Below, in pieces: positions 42,828-51,939 of a DNA stretch of 64,000 nucleotides. Each line of letters starts with the position of its first letter. The first letter of the stretch is position 1. The notes beneath the pieces were generated by a model, which did not search any database, was not told the DNA's origin, and saw only the letters and a program-made list of their open reading frames with translations. Position numbers and translations under genes: made by a program. Source of the stretch: Pedobacter lusitanus (GTDB lineage: Bacteria > Bacteroidota > Bacteroidia > Sphingobacteriales > Sphingobacteriaceae); assembly GCF_040026395.1 (NCBI RefSeq), contig NZ_CP157278.1, forward strand, positions 4,836,001 through 4,900,000, written 5' to 3'.

Positions 42828-43592
42828 ATGAACATTGTTTGTATAGGTTCGGGAAATGTGGCAACACATTTTGCCATTGCTTTAAAAGCGATAGGGGCAG
42901 ACATTGTTCAGGTCTGGAGTCATGATGGTAAAAATGCAGAGATTCTTGCGGCTTTGACAAAGGCAGAACCAATCAGTAACTGGGACGATCTGGATCGTTC
43001 TGCTGATTGTTATCTGATTGCGGTAAAAGATGATGCAATTGCTGGAGTGGCTGCCCATTTAACAGATGTAAAAGGTGTAGTTATTCATACTTCGGGAGCA
43101 ACACCTATGAGTGTACTCTCTGAAGTGAAAAGCGGGTATGGCGTTATTTATCCCCTGCAAACCTTTTCCAAATCAAAAGCTGTAGATATGACTCAGGTAC
43201 CTTTGTGTATTGAGGCAGATCAGCCGCTTACTTTAGAAAAAATACAGGTAATTGCACAGTTATTGAGTCCTAAAGTTTCTGTGATTACTTCACAGCAGCG
43301 AAGTATTTTACATCTGGCAGCCGTTTTTGCCTGTAACTTCAGCAATCATCTTTATCAGTTAAGCAGCGGATTGCTGGAACAGTATAACCTTAATTTCGAT
43401 TTACTAAAGCCACTGATTCTGGAGACGGCAGAGAAAGTACAGTCAAATGCACCGGCCGAAGCGCAGACAGGCCCGGCCAGCAGAGGTGATCAGAAGACCA
43501 TAAAAAAACATCTGGATTTGCTGAACGGTAATCCCGATCTGCAAAAAATCTACGAAACGTTAAGTAATAGCATTAAAAAAACGCATCTATAA
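42828..43592 (+). CDS. Rossmann-fold DUF2520 protein
   Basis: A 254-residue protein with a NAD(P)-binding start (MNIVCIGSGNVATHFAIALK) and a helical C-terminal DUF2520 domain (LHLAAVFACNFSNHLYQLSS, GPASRGDQKTIKKHL). It resembles F420-dependent NADP oxidoreductase and pyrroline-5-carboxylate reductase folds, but the substrate is unknown. It begins 29 bases after ccmF on the same strand; fdx follows with its own promoter box. Confidence 0.85.
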   Translation: MNIVCIGSGNVATHFAIALKAIGADIVQVWSHDGKNAEILAALTKAEPISNWDDLDRSADCYLIAVKDDAIAGVAAHLTDVKGVVIHTSGATPMSVLSEVKSGYGVIYPLQTFSKSKAVDMTQVPLCIEADQPLTLEKIQVIAQLLSPKVSVITSQQRSILHLAAVFACNFSNHLYQLSSGLLEQYNLNFDLLKPLILETAEKVQSNAPAEAQTGPASRGDQKTIKKHLDLLNGNPDLQKIYETLSNSIKKTHL

Positions 43593-43614
43593 CAGTATTG
43601 CGGTTTTTGCTGCT

Positions 43615-43622
43615 TATTTTTG
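43615..43622 (+). promoter_or_regulatory. Predicted -7 box (TATTTTTG) of fdx-iscX
   Basis: TATTTTTG fits TAnnTTTG, 9 bases before the fdx ATG at 43632. It lies inside the longer possible fdx frame (TTG at 43620), which supports the later start. Confidence 0.55.
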
Positions 43623-43631
43623 AGACCAATT

Positions 43632-43964
43632 ATGAATATTTATCAATTAACAGTCAATTTTGAGGAAAAGGGTAAAGCGCAGGTTCAACTACCAATTGCA
43701 GGTGGAGAATCAGTTCTGGAAGTCTGCCTGGATAATGGAATAGATCTACAACATAACTGCGGCGGTGTTTGCGGTTGCAGTACCTGTCATGTATATGTGA
43801 CTAAGGGAATGGATAACATTCAGGAAATATCTGATAAAGAAGAAGACTTCATTGACCGGGCTATAAGTCCAAAAATCTCTTCCAGATTAGGTTGCCAGTG
43901 TGTAGTCATCAACGGAAATATAGAAGTTACTATCCCTAACCAATCTGAATTTTTAGGCCATTAA
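43632..43964 (+). CDS. fdx: [2Fe-2S] ferredoxin, Isc type
   Basis: A 110-residue adrenodoxin-like ferredoxin. The cluster cysteines are in HNCGGVCGCSTCHVYV (CxxxxxCxxC pattern, with one extra Cys) and the later RLGCQCVV. It supplies electrons to iron-sulfur cluster assembly. iscX follows after 21 bases, supporting the Isc type over a P450-type ferredoxin. Start at 43632 (MNIYQLTVNFEE) is chosen because of the promoter box overlapping the upstream codons. Confidence 0.9.
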   Translation: MNIYQLTVNFEEKGKAQVQLPIAGGESVLEVCLDNGIDLQHNCGGVCGCSTCHVYVTKGMDNIQEISDKEEDFIDRAISPKISSRLGCQCVVINGNIEVTIPNQSEFLGH

Positions 43965-43985
43965 TTAATATAAAAAAAATAGAAC

Positions 43986-44228
43986 ATGCAGGATAAGTTT
44001 GCTTTACCAATTCACTGGCAGGATCATGAAGATATCGCTCAGGAGTTATATGAAAAGTTTGGTGATGATTTTAACGAATCTAAAATCTACCGTATCAGGT
44101 TCACTGAATTGATAGACTGGGTTCTTTCATTACCTAATTTCAAAGGTACAAGAGAAGAAAGCAATGAAGGTCACCTGGAGCAAATCCAGTCTGCCTGGGT
44201 TTACGAGTGGAGAGATAATCAGGATTAA
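43986..44228 (+). CDS. iscX: Iron-sulfur cluster assembly protein IscX
   Basis: An 80-residue acidic protein. LPIHWQDHEDIAQELYEKF and the C-terminal IQSAWVYEWRDN are diagnostic of IscX, which binds IscS and modulates cluster assembly. It pairs with fdx in one unit; the kdsC start follows directly on its stop codon, giving a three-gene transcript. Confidence 0.93.
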   Translation: MQDKFALPIHWQDHEDIAQELYEKFGDDFNESKIYRIRFTELIDWVLSLPNFKGTREESNEGHLEQIQSAWVYEWRDNQD

Positions 44229-44756
44229 ATGTTACTGCAGAAACTTAAAGGGATTACGACATTTGTCTTTGATGTCGACGGTGTTTTAACCAACGGCGAT
44301 GTTATAGCTTCGGATTCCGGAGAGCTTATGCGTACTTTCAATATTAAAGACGGCTATGCTTTACAGCTGGCCGTTAAAAAAGGATATCATGTCTGTATTA
44401 TTTCGGGTGGTCGTGGTCAGGCAATGGAAAAACGTTTTGAGGGTTTAGGTATTCCGGATGTGTTCCTTGGTGTTTCTGACAAAGTTGAAGTATTCAACGA
44501 CTATCTGGAGATTTATAATATCAAAGCCAGGCAGGTATTATACATGGGGGATGATATTCCTGACCTGAATGTAATGAAGCTGGTGGGAATACCGACCTGT
44601 CCGGCTGATGCCTGTCCTGATATCAAAGCGATCAGCGAATACATTTCTCCTTTCAGTGGCGGGAAAACTGCAGTGAGAGATGTTATTGAAAAGGTTCTCC
44701 GGGTGCAGGAGAAATGGTTTGATGCAAACCCTTCGGCAGCTGATTCCAGTAAATAA
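44229..44756 (+). CDS. kdsC: 3-Deoxy-D-manno-octulosonate 8-phosphate phosphatase (KdsC, HAD type)
   Basis: Removes phosphate from KDO-8-phosphate on the way to lipopolysaccharide. The 175-residue HAD protein is the cap-less KdsC size. Motif I is DVDGVLTNGD, motif II SGG in CIISGGRGQAM, the lysine in SDKVEVF, and motif III MGDDIPDLNVM. Its ATG is adjacent to the iscX stop codon. A different HAD phosphatase of this class is the only real alternative. Confidence 0.9.
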   Translation: MLLQKLKGITTFVFDVDGVLTNGDVIASDSGELMRTFNIKDGYALQLAVKKGYHVCIISGGRGQAMEKRFEGLGIPDVFLGVSDKVEVFNDYLEIYNIKARQVLYMGDDIPDLNVMKLVGIPTCPADACPDIKAISEYISPFSGGKTAVRDVIEKVLRVQEKWFDANPSAADSSK

Positions 44757-44820
44757 GTTACACAACGTTTTTAAACCTTCTTTTAATTTCTGACTCTATC
44801 ACTAAAAATAAAGAATAGAT

Positions 44821-45219
44821 ATGAAGAAATTATTGATGATTTGCGGAATGTTATTCAGTGTAATAACATTTGCACATGCACAAGGTGGTAATCGTGGCGG
44901 AACGCCAGAAGAAAGAGCAACCAAAGCTACTGCTCAGCTTACAGAAAAACTGACACTCACAGCTGACCAGCAAACAAAAATTCATGACATCCTTTTAGAT
45001 CAGAATACCCAGATGAACAAAGCACGTGAAGAAGCGGGCGATGACAGAAAAGCAATGCGTACAAAAATGATGACGCTGATGCAGGGTAACAACGAAAAGA
45101 TTAAGGCGGTATTGACTGACGATCAGAAAAAGGCCTATGAGACTTTTCTGGAAGAAAGAAGAAATGCAATGAAAAACAGAAGTGGAGGGCAGGGCGATAA
45201 CAAACCTGCTGAAAACTAA
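44821..45219 (+). CDS. Small exported helical protein (Spy/LTXXQ-like)
   Basis: A 132-residue protein with signal peptide MKKLLMICGMLFSVITFAHAQ, then a Gly/Arg-rich linker, and a charged helical part with repeated LTADQQTKIHDIL and LTDDQKKAYETFL segments. These resemble the LTxxQ motifs of the Spy/CpxP periplasmic chaperones, which is a tentative link. It ends in a Gly/Asn-rich tail. Followed by a terminator. Confidence 0.7.
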   Translation: MKKLLMICGMLFSVITFAHAQGGNRGGTPEERATKATAQLTEKLTLTADQQTKIHDILLDQNTQMNKAREEAGDDRKAMRTKMMTLMQGNNEKIKAVLTDDQKKAYETFLEERRNAMKNRSGGQGDNKPAEN

Positions 45220-45282
45220 GATCTGTTTGGAAATTTAACAGTTAATCTGGCTTTTCAGATTTCAGTACCATTAAATATCAAA

Positions 45283-45317
45283 AATAATAGAAGCGGCTTT
45301 GGGCCGCTTTTATTATT
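45283..45317 (+). terminator. Terminator before maf
   Basis: AATAATA and AAGCGGC (45283-45297, one mismatch) pair with GCCGCTT and TATTATT around a short TTTGG loop. It is followed by TTAG, so the T tract is inside the stem end. It lies between the Spy-like gene and maf. Confidence 0.75.
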
Positions 45318-45336
45318 TTAGCGCAAAAAAATAAAT

Positions 45337-45906
45337 ATGTATAAGCAAACCACTCCTCTTATTCTGGCTTCTAAATCACCCCGCAGACAAGAATTGATGC
45401 AATTGATGGGACTTGACTTTAAAGTTTTATTAAAAGATGTAGATGAGAGTTATCCGGAGGATCTTACACCCGAAGCAATTGCCTGTTATATCTCAGAAAA
45501 GAAAGCAATGGCATTTGTCGAAGAGCGGTTATCAAACCTGGTCATCACAGCCGATACCATCGTAGCGTATAACGGAGAAATATTAGGTAAACCAGCAGAT
45601 GCGGCACATGCCAGAGTAATGCTGGAAAAACTATCCGGAACCAGCCATCACGTCTACACAGGGGTAAGCCTGGCTTATAAAGACAAACTGAAAACCTTTG
45701 TTGACCGGACAGAAGTACGTTTCAGAGTGCTCAGTACAGAAGAAATAGAACATTATATCAATAAATACAGTCCTCTGGATAAAGCAGGATCTTATGGAAT
45801 TCAGGACTGGCTTGGATTTATTGCGGTAGAGCAAATAGAAGGATCCTATACCAATGTGATGGGCTTACCTACCGAAAAACTTTATTTCGAGCTATCAAAT
45901 TTCTGA
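45337..45906 (+). CDS. Maf-family nucleotide pyrophosphatase
   Basis: A 189-residue Maf protein that hydrolyses non-canonical or dTTP/UTP-type nucleoside triphosphates. Signature: LILASKSPRRQELMQLMGL, then VITADTIVAYNGEILGKP, SGTSHHVYTGVS and DKAGSYGIQDWLG. The last is the YhdE/dTTPase-type pattern. Its final 25 bases overlap the convergent ppx gene. Confidence 0.92.
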   Translation: MYKQTTPLILASKSPRRQELMQLMGLDFKVLLKDVDESYPEDLTPEAIACYISEKKAMAFVEERLSNLVITADTIVAYNGEILGKPADAAHARVMLEKLSGTSHHVYTGVSLAYKDKLKTFVDRTEVRFRVLSTEEIEHYINKYSPLDKAGSYGIQDWLGFIAVEQIEGSYTNVMGLPTEKLYFELSNF

Positions 45907-46811
45907 TCCGCGAGTATATCGTATAATACACCCATTTTTAAATCATAAGTAGATAAACTGATTGCTTTTAATCCTGTTTTACTGATAACATAATTAGTCA
46001 GGATAGCAGCGATAACGATCATATCCACTCTGAGTGGAATCAGCTTAGGCATTAATGCCCTTTCAGCATGTGTAGAAGCAATCAGTTTTTCAGAAAGACT
46101 ATGATATTTATCTATGTCCAGTACTGCTGAACAGAGAGTTTTCAGATCAGCATCTTCCAGTAACATAGCTGCAAAAGTTTCAAATGCACCTGCAGAACCG
46201 ATCAGTATCTGTGGCTGGTATTTCTGACAGGCTGTAATCAGGCCGGCCAGTTCTTCGTCCAGGTGATTGCTGATAGCAGTCTGCTCTTCAGTACTAATGG
46301 GGTCAGTATGAAAATAGGCCTGCAATAATCTCGCAGCACCTATATTATAACTTTTCTTCCATAGCGGCCCATCCGGATTACAGATAATAAATTCTGTACT
46401 ACCGCCACCTATATCCATGATCAGTGATTGCTGACTGATCACACCTGTAGCTTTTACACCTTTAAATATATAAGCAGCTTCCTGTTCACCAGTGATTACT
46501 TTAATAGCTATACCGGCTATTTTAAGTGCAGCAGTAACAAAATCTTTTCCATTCGAGGCACTGCGTACCGCAGAAGTGGCAGTAGCCCGGACTACTTCTG
46601 CCTGATGGGAATCTATCAGCGTTTTAAAGTCCTTTAGCGCCTTTATCCCGCGCTCAAAGGCTGCAGGTATAATCATGTTCTCATTGATACGGCCCTGTCC
46701 TAATTGTACAGGCAGATTCGTTTTGTAAATGACCTGAACTCCCGCAGGAGTAAGGTCTGCTATAATCAGGTGGAAAGTATTTGTCCCTAAGTCAATAACT
46801 GCTGCTCTCAT
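45882..46811 (-). CDS. Exopolyphosphatase (Ppx/GppA family)
   Basis: A 309-residue phosphatase of the Ppx/GppA family, degrading polyphosphate or pppGpp. The actin-like fold motifs are visible: AVIDLGTNTFHLIIAD, RATATSAVRSASNGKDF, LIMDIGGGSTEFII and a late IGSAGAFE. It has only the two core domains; the C-terminal extension of the long forms is missing. Overlaps maf by 25 bases tail to tail. Confidence 0.88.
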   Translation of the reverse strand: MRAAVIDLGTNTFHLIIADLTPAGVQVIYKTNLPVQLGQGRINENMIIPAAFERGIKALKDFKTLIDSHQAEVVRATATSAVRSASNGKDFVTAALKIAGIAIKVITGEQEAAYIFKGVKATGVISQQSLIMDIGGGSTEFIICNPDGPLWKKSYNIGAARLLQAYFHTDPISTEEQTAISNHLDEELAGLITACQKYQPQILIGSAGAFETFAAMLLEDADLKTLCSAVLDIDKYHSLSEKLIASTHAERALMPKLIPLRVDMIVIAAILTNYVISKTGLKAISLSTYDLKMGVLYDILADQKFDSSK

Positions 46812-46860
46812 TTCTCTTCTGTGTATACCGGGTTTTGTATTAGCTGTTCTCTGCGGGTTA

Positions 46861-48195
46861 TTAATTCTTATACGTAAACCATTTGATCATTTCTTTCAGA
46901 CTGGTTTTCTTACCATACATTAATATACCTACTCTGTATATTCTGGAAGCTATCCATACCGTACCGATAAATCCAACCACTAACAGCGCCATTGATAAAG
47001 CCAGTTGCCAGTCCGGTACACCATAAGGCAACCTTACCATCATAGCTATAGGAGAAGTAAAAGGAATCATGGATAACCAGAAAGCAATAGTGCCATATGG
47101 ATCATTTGTGACCACACTTAATGATAATACATAACCAAGTGTAAGCGGCATCATGACGGGCATGATAAACTGCTGTGTTTCTGTTTCACTGTCCACAGCC
47201 GAGCCGATGGCAGCATAAAGCGCACTATAGAATAAATAGCCGCCAATAAAGAAAAACAGAAAGACCAGTAAGATTTTGGTCAGGTCAAGATTAGCTATAC
47301 TCTTTTGTACATAAGCAATCGGGCCATCTTCACTTACCTGTTTATCTACCGTAACAGCGGTGCCTGTTTTTGCCTTAATGACAGCGGCTGTACTTTGCTG
47401 CAGATCCTTTTTGTCTACAAATGCTTTAACCGCTACTGTAGAAATCGATGCAGACAGGATAATCCATAATACAAACTGAGTAAGTCCTACCAAAGCAATG
47501 CCGATGATCTTACCCATCATCAGTTGAAATGGTTTTACAGAAGAAATCATCACTTCAATAATTCTGCTTGTTTTCTCTTCAATAACGCCACGCATTACCT
47601 GAATACCATAGATCAGGATAAACATAAACATCAGAATACCTGCTGCTGAGCCGATAATAGTTGTTGCCCCGGCACTGGAATCCTCTTCTTTCCCGGTTTC
47701 ATCTATTTTTTTGTTATCTATGTTTACCGAAGACTTTAATTTGTCCAGGTCTTCCTGTGCTATTCCGCTGGCTTTAAGTTTCTGAATTCTGATGGTATTC
47801 TCCACGTCGTCAACAACCTTACTGTTCATGGATAAGCCAGCCTGCTTATTGCCCAGAAGCTGTATTCCTGTTGGTGCATCCAGGTCAAACTCCGGCAGAT
47901 AGAGAATATAGTCGAAACCATCTTTACCAAGACTTGACTTCATTTCTGCCAGTGATTTATTGACATAAACGTAAGAAGTATTTTTCGTGGAAGCCAGTTT
48001 CTCTGTCAGTGTTTTATTCTCACTGACAACTGCGATTTTGTTATTTGTGGATGAAGCTCCCTGTATAGAAAAATAGATTAGCAGACCATAAAAGGTAGCG
48101 ACTACAATTGGGGTTAACAAGGTCATTACAATGAATGATTTTTTTCTGACCCTGCTTAGATATTCTCTTTGTATGATGAGTAAAATTTTGTTCAT
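46861..48195 (-). CDS. ABC-2 type transporter permease
   Basis: A 444-residue permease with one N-terminal helix (IVMTLLTPIVVATFYGLLI), a large extracytoplasmic domain, and five C-terminal helices. MNKILLIIQREYLSRVRKKS and EEKTSRIIEVMISSVKPFQL are typical of the NatB/YhaP-like group. It starts 5 bases after the ATPase stop; I use the ATG at 48195, 14 codons inside the longest frame, which avoids overlap with the ATPase. Substrate unknown. Confidence 0.88.
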   Translation of the reverse strand: MNKILLIIQREYLSRVRKKSFIVMTLLTPIVVATFYGLLIYFSIQGASSTNNKIAVVSENKTLTEKLASTKNTSYVYVNKSLAEMKSSLGKDGFDYILYLPEFDLDAPTGIQLLGNKQAGLSMNSKVVDDVENTIRIQKLKASGIAQEDLDKLKSSVNIDNKKIDETGKEEDSSAGATTIIGSAAGILMFMFILIYGIQVMRGVIEEKTSRIIEVMISSVKPFQLMMGKIIGIALVGLTQFVLWIILSASISTVAVKAFVDKKDLQQSTAAVIKAKTGTAVTVDKQVSEDGPIAYVQKSIANLDLTKILLVFLFFFIGGYLFYSALYAAIGSAVDSETETQQFIMPVMMPLTLGYVLSLSVVTNDPYGTIAFWLSMIPFTSPIAMMVRLPYGVPDWQLALSMALLVVGFIGTVWIASRIYRVGILMYGKKTSLKEMIKWFTYKN

Positions 48196-48199
48196 AGCA

Positions 48200-49105
48200 C
48201 TAGTTTTTTTGTTTAACCTGGTCAATAAAAATGTCATTCATAGTAGGGATTACTTCATCCAGACGATGAATGTTCACCACCGGCAGTAATACAGACAGAA
48301 GCTGGTTAGCTGTCTTCCCTTCTATGATCTGTACCTTAAGCGTAGTTTTCCCTTTCAGTACATCTTTTTGCAGGATATCAAAGATACCGGTTGCAAGTTC
48401 AGGATTAAACTCACCGTCATATTCTACCCAGTAAGTATTGTTTCTGTATTTCTCTTTGATGTCAGAGACAGAACCGTCCAGTATTTTTTTAGAATGATGA
48501 ATCAGCGCAATGCTGTCACATAACTCCTCTACAGATTCCATACGGTGCGTAGAGAAAATGAAAGTGGCACCCTGTTTATTCAGTTCCAGGATTTCGTTTT
48601 TTATAATATCAGCATTTACAGGGTCAAAGCCAGAAAATGGCTCATCCAGAATGATCAGTTCAGGTTCATGTAAAACTGTAGCCACAAACTGAACTTTTTG
48701 CTGCATACCTTTACTCAGATCCTCTACTTTTTTGTTCCACCAGCTGCCCATCTCCAGTTTTTCGAACCAGAACTTAACTCTTTTTGTAGCCTCGGCAGTA
48801 CTCATCCCTTTCAGTTTGGCCAGGTACATTACCTGTTCACCAATCTCCATCTTTTTGTACAGACCACGTTCTTCAGGAAGATATCCGATCCGGGCAATGT
48901 GAGAAGCATTTAAACGCTGGCCGTTAAAGATAACCTCGCCACTATCCGGCGCAGTAATCTGGGTGATAATTCTGATCAGGGATGTTTTACCGGCACCGTT
49001 GGGTCCCAGTAAGCCGAATATCTTGCCTTGTTCTACACTCAGACTTACATTGTCCAGAGCAAGATGCGTAGCATATTGTTTAACAATATTATTTACGTTA
49101 AGCAT
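48200..49105 (-). CDS. ABC transporter ATP-binding protein
   Basis: A 301-residue ATPase: Walker A GPNGAGKTSLIRI, signature LSKGMQQKVQFVA, Walker B LIILDEPFSGFDPVN and switch histidine in FSTHRMESVEEL. It partners the permease that follows after 4 bases. The C-terminal 90 residues are the extension found in NatA-like ATPases. The pair forms a transporter of unknown substrate. Confidence 0.9.
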   Translation of the reverse strand: MLNVNNIVKQYATHLALDNVSLSVEQGKIFGLLGPNGAGKTSLIRIITQITAPDSGEVIFNGQRLNASHIARIGYLPEERGLYKKMEIGEQVMYLAKLKGMSTAEATKRVKFWFEKLEMGSWWNKKVEDLSKGMQQKVQFVATVLHEPELIILDEPFSGFDPVNADIIKNEILELNKQGATFIFSTHRMESVEELCDSIALIHHSKKILDGSVSDIKEKYRNNTYWVEYDGEFNPELATGIFDILQKDVLKGKTTLKVQIIEGKTANQLLSVLLPVVNIHRLDEVIPTMNDIFIDQVKQKN

Positions 49106-49167
49106 TTGTTCTTTAAATTTAGTTTTTTAGTTAACCGTTAGACTATGATCTGACAAAATGTTACAGC

Positions 49168-49914
49168 CTATTGGTCTGCGGAATTCGTCAGCTTAATTAA
49201 TTGTTTCGCATTAATTAATGCTGCAGTCCCCCAGGTATTGTTGAAATATACGAATACTTGTTTGTTTACTGGTAATATAGATTTAGCGAATGCCGCAATT
49301 TCCTGTTCCGGATAAAGAGATTTATACAGTACCGGTTTACCGTGAAAGCGATAGTAGACAGGATCATTAAATTGAATCACCTCATCGGGCAGGGGCGATG
49401 GATAACTTAGTCCGCTAAATGTCAGGCGGTTTTGTTTGAATTGCCTGATTACCTCATTATTCCACCAGCTGATATGTCTGAATTCGACGACATTGTTAAA
49501 TGCCGGATCTAAATTTCTGATCAGCATGGAGAGTCTTTCCTCACTATAGGTAAAAGAGGGGGGAAGCTGAAATAATACACACCCCAGTTTTTCTCTGAGG
49601 CCGGCAATGATGACCTGGTAAAAATCAGCAATCAGCTCTTCAGACGCTGTAAATTTATGGTCATGGGTAATTGTCCGGGGAGCTTTGATACTGAAAAGGA
49701 AATCAGGCGGACTGCTTTCATACCAGGCAGTCAAACTTTTCTGTGAAGGTTGTTTGTAAAAAGAAGAGTTGATTTCTATCGTGTTGAAATAGCTGCAGTA
49801 ATAACTGAACCATTGTTTCTGTGCCAGCCCGGCAGGATAGAAGATTTCTTTCCATTCTTTGTAATAATAACCCGAGCAGCCGATCCGCCAGTCTGTTGAT
49901 TGATTTTCTTCCAT
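49168..49914 (-). CDS. DUF72 protein (YecE-like)
   Basis: A 248-residue cytoplasmic protein with the DUF72 signature: WRIGCSGYYYKEWKEIFYPAGL (residues 8-29), FNTIEINSSFYKQPS, FSIKAPRTITHDHK, and YRFHGKP. It has a TIM-barrel fold by family knowledge; the function is not known. Its upstream region contains a strong terminator-like hairpin (49960-49994) shared with the dnaJ end. Confidence 0.88.
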   Translation of the reverse strand: MEENQSTDWRIGCSGYYYKEWKEIFYPAGLAQKQWFSYYCSYFNTIEINSSFYKQPSQKSLTAWYESSPPDFLFSIKAPRTITHDHKFTASEELIADFYQVIIAGLREKLGCVLFQLPPSFTYSEERLSMLIRNLDPAFNNVVEFRHISWWNNEVIRQFKQNRLTFSGLSYPSPLPDEVIQFNDPVYYRFHGKPVLYKSLYPEQEIAAFAKSILPVNKQVFVYFNNTWGTAALINAKQLIKLTNSADQ

Positions 49915-49959
49915 ATGTTTTACAAGAACAACGGTACGGGAGCAAAGTTTTGATATAAA

Positions 49960-49994
49960 AAAACAGGCTGCATCTATCAGATGCAGCCTGTTTT
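49960..49994 (-). terminator. Terminator of grpE-dnaJ
   Basis: 16-bp perfect stem (49960-49975 with 49979-49994) around ATC. On the leftward strand the right-hand arm starts AAAACAGG and the T tract follows. It lies about 46 bases after the dnaJ stop. Confidence 0.9.
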
Positions 49995-50040
49995 AAATCT
50001 TCAGGTAATTCCCTGAAAGTACTTATGCTATAAACTCTGA

Positions 50041-51213
50041 TTACTCAAAGTATTCTTTCATTTTTTCGAAGAAGCTCTTGTCATTTTTACCCGGCTGAGG
50101 TTTGAAATTCGGAGATTCACGTAGTTTCTCCAGCATATTCCGTTCATCGCTGCTCAGGGCCTTAGGTGTCCAGATATTCACATGGATAATCTGATCACCA
50201 CGGTGATAAGAATTCACTTCAGGAATACCCTTGCCTTTAAGACGTAACAACTTTCCGCTTTGCGTACCCGGTTCAATTTTGATTTTGGCTTTACCATCAA
50301 TTGTTGGTACTTCGGCACTGTAACCCAAAGCAGCATCAATGATACTTAAATGTAAATCATAAACGATATTGTTACCTTCACGTTTCAGGGTTTCGTGAGG
50401 GATTTCCTCAATCAGAATGATCAGATCACCGGGTATACCACCATTAGGGGCGGCATTACCTTTTCCGCTCATGCTTAACTGCATACCGTCACTCACACCC
50501 GCAGGGATGTTGATTGTAATGGTTTCTTCACCACGGACAGTTCCTTCACCATGACATGATGTACATTTAGAAGTGATCTGTGATCCCGCACCGTTACAGG
50601 TAGGACAGGTAGATGTAGTCTGCATCTGTCCTAAAATAGTGTTGGTTACTCTGCGAACAGAACCGCTTCCGCCACAGGTCTTACAGGTACTGATAGATGA
50701 TTTATCCTTAGCTCCTGAACCATCACAGGTTTTACAAACTATCTGTTTGTTAACCTTTATTTTTTTCTCTGCGCCATGCGCAATTTCTTCAAGGGTAAGT
50801 TTGACTTTAATACGAAGGTTAGAACCTTTAGCTACACGTCTGCCGCTGCTGCGTTGCTGTCCTCCAAAAAAGCTGTCGAAAGGACTGCCGCCACCGCCGC
50901 CGCCACCAAAGATATCACCAAACTGGCTGAATATATCTTCCATGTTCATACCGCCGCCGCCATAGCCGCCACCGCCAGCTGAAGCTCCTCCAACTCCTGC
51001 ATGACCATAATGATCATACCGTTGTTTTTTCTCCGGGTTGCTTAAAATCTCGTAAGCTTCAGCAGCTTCCTTAAATTTATCCTCAGCAGTATGGTCATCC
51101 GGATTTTTGTCCGGGTGAAATTTTATCGCCAGCTTTCTGTAGGCTTTTTTAATCTCTTCCGGGGAAGAACTTTTGCTTACACCAAGGATATCGTAATAAT
51201 CTCTCTTACTCAT
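50041..51213 (-). CDS. dnaJ: Molecular chaperone DnaJ
   Basis: A 390-residue full-length DnaJ that stimulates Hsp70 ATPase. J domain with HPD ([11 protein letters not shown]), a long Gly/Phe region (residues about 75-130 with [12 protein letters not shown]), four CxxCxGxG zinc motifs ([32 protein letters not shown]), then the C-terminal substrate-binding domain. It starts 2 bases after the grpE stop, so grpE-dnaJ is one unit; dnaK is not next to it. Confidence 0.97.
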   Translation of the reverse strand: MSKRDYYDILGVSKSSSPEEIKKAYRKLAIKFHPDKNPDDHTAEDKFKEAAEAYEILSNPEKKQRYDHYGHAGVGGASAGGGGYGGGGMNMEDIFSQFGDIFGGGGGGGSPFDSFFGGQQRSSGRRVAKGSNLRIKVKLTLEEIAHGAEKKIKVNKQIVCKTCDGSGAKDKSSISTCKTCGGSGSVRRVTNTILGQMQTTSTCPTCNGAGSQITSKCTSCHGEGTVRGEETITINIPAGVSDGMQLSMSGKGNAAPNGGIPGDLIILIEEIPHETLKREGNNIVYDLHLSIIDAALGYSAEVPTIDGKAKIKIEPGTQSGKLLRLKGKGIPEVNSYHRGDQIIHVNIWTPKALSSDERNMLEKLRESPNFKPQPGKNDKSFFEKMKEYFE

Positions 51214-51215
51214 AA

Positions 51216-51794
51216 TTAACTACCTACAACTACTTTTGCAAAGCGTATAACTTTGTCATTTAAAGTGTATCCTTTTTCTAATTCATCTATAACTTTTCCT
51301 TTCAACTCTTCAGTTGGTGCAGGAACTTTAGTGATTGCTTCGTGGTGGTCTGTATCAAAAGGAGTATTGATACTTTCCATTTCTTTTAAGCCTTTCTGAG
51401 CCAGAATGCTTTTAAGTTTGGTGTGCACCAATTGAATACCTTCGCGGATAGCATTGATATCTGTAGCATTTTCAGTTGCCTTATTTGCACGGTCAAAATC
51501 GTCCAGAACAGCAAGCATGGAAACAATTACATCCTTACCAGCAGTCTGTAAAAGCTCAACACGCTCTTTCTGAGTACGTCTTTTGAAGTTGTCAAATTCA
51601 GCAAAAAGACGAAGATATTTATCGTTCAGTGCTGCATTATCAAGCTTTAACTGCTCTTCAGCAGAGATTTCTACCACAGGTTCTGTGGTCGTATCCGCAT
51701 TTGCGTCGTCAGTAAGCTCGTTGTTCAACTGCTCTTCAGCAGTATTTTCCGTAATAGGATTTTCCGTATCGTTTGTTTTCTTCTTGCTAAACAT
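51216..51794 (-). CDS. grpE: Nucleotide exchange factor GrpE
   Basis: A 192-residue Hsp70 nucleotide exchange factor. The N-terminal ~55 residues are acidic and low complexity ([20 protein letters not shown]), then the long coiled coil with [20 protein letters not shown], and the beta domain with [14 protein letters not shown] and [16 protein letters not shown]. First gene of grpE-dnaJ. Its upstream 145 bases fold into two hairpins described below. Confidence 0.95.
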   Translation of the reverse strand: MFSKKKTNDTENPITENTAEEQLNNELTDDANADTTTEPVVEISAEEQLKLDNAALNDKYLRLFAEFDNFKRRTQKERVELLQTAGKDVIVSMLAVLDDFDRANKATENATDINAIREGIQLVHTKLKSILAQKGLKEMESINTPFDTDHHEAITKVPAPTEELKGKVIDELEKGYTLNDKVIRFAKVVVGS

Positions 51795-51815
51795 GCTATA
51801 GTAGAATTTTATGAT

Positions 51816-51927
51816 GCAAACTCAAAAGGTTTGCCAATGAAATATATCAGCCATGCTGTCAGTTTTGTTTGAACAAGACTGTACAGAATGGCTGAAAAGG
51901 AATTATTTTGTCAGGAATAGTCTTGTT
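51816..51927 (-). promoter_or_regulatory. grpE upstream region with alternative hairpins
   Basis: A 49-base near-palindrome (51848-51896; 22 paired positions, a few mismatches) directly precedes a TATATTTC -7-like box (minus strand 51847-51840). Its AACAAGACT (51873-51881) can instead pair with AGTCTTGTT (51919-51927). A smaller GCAAAC/GTTTGC hairpin (51816-51834) sits in the leader. No CIRCE-type repeat is seen. Confidence 0.4.
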
Positions 51928-51939
51928 TTTAAACAGAAC

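Noticed and set aside
50573..50982. Long proline/alanine-rich open frames opposite dnaJ
   Set aside because: They mirror the Gly-rich region and zinc motifs of dnaJ on the other strand and have no start context or family match.
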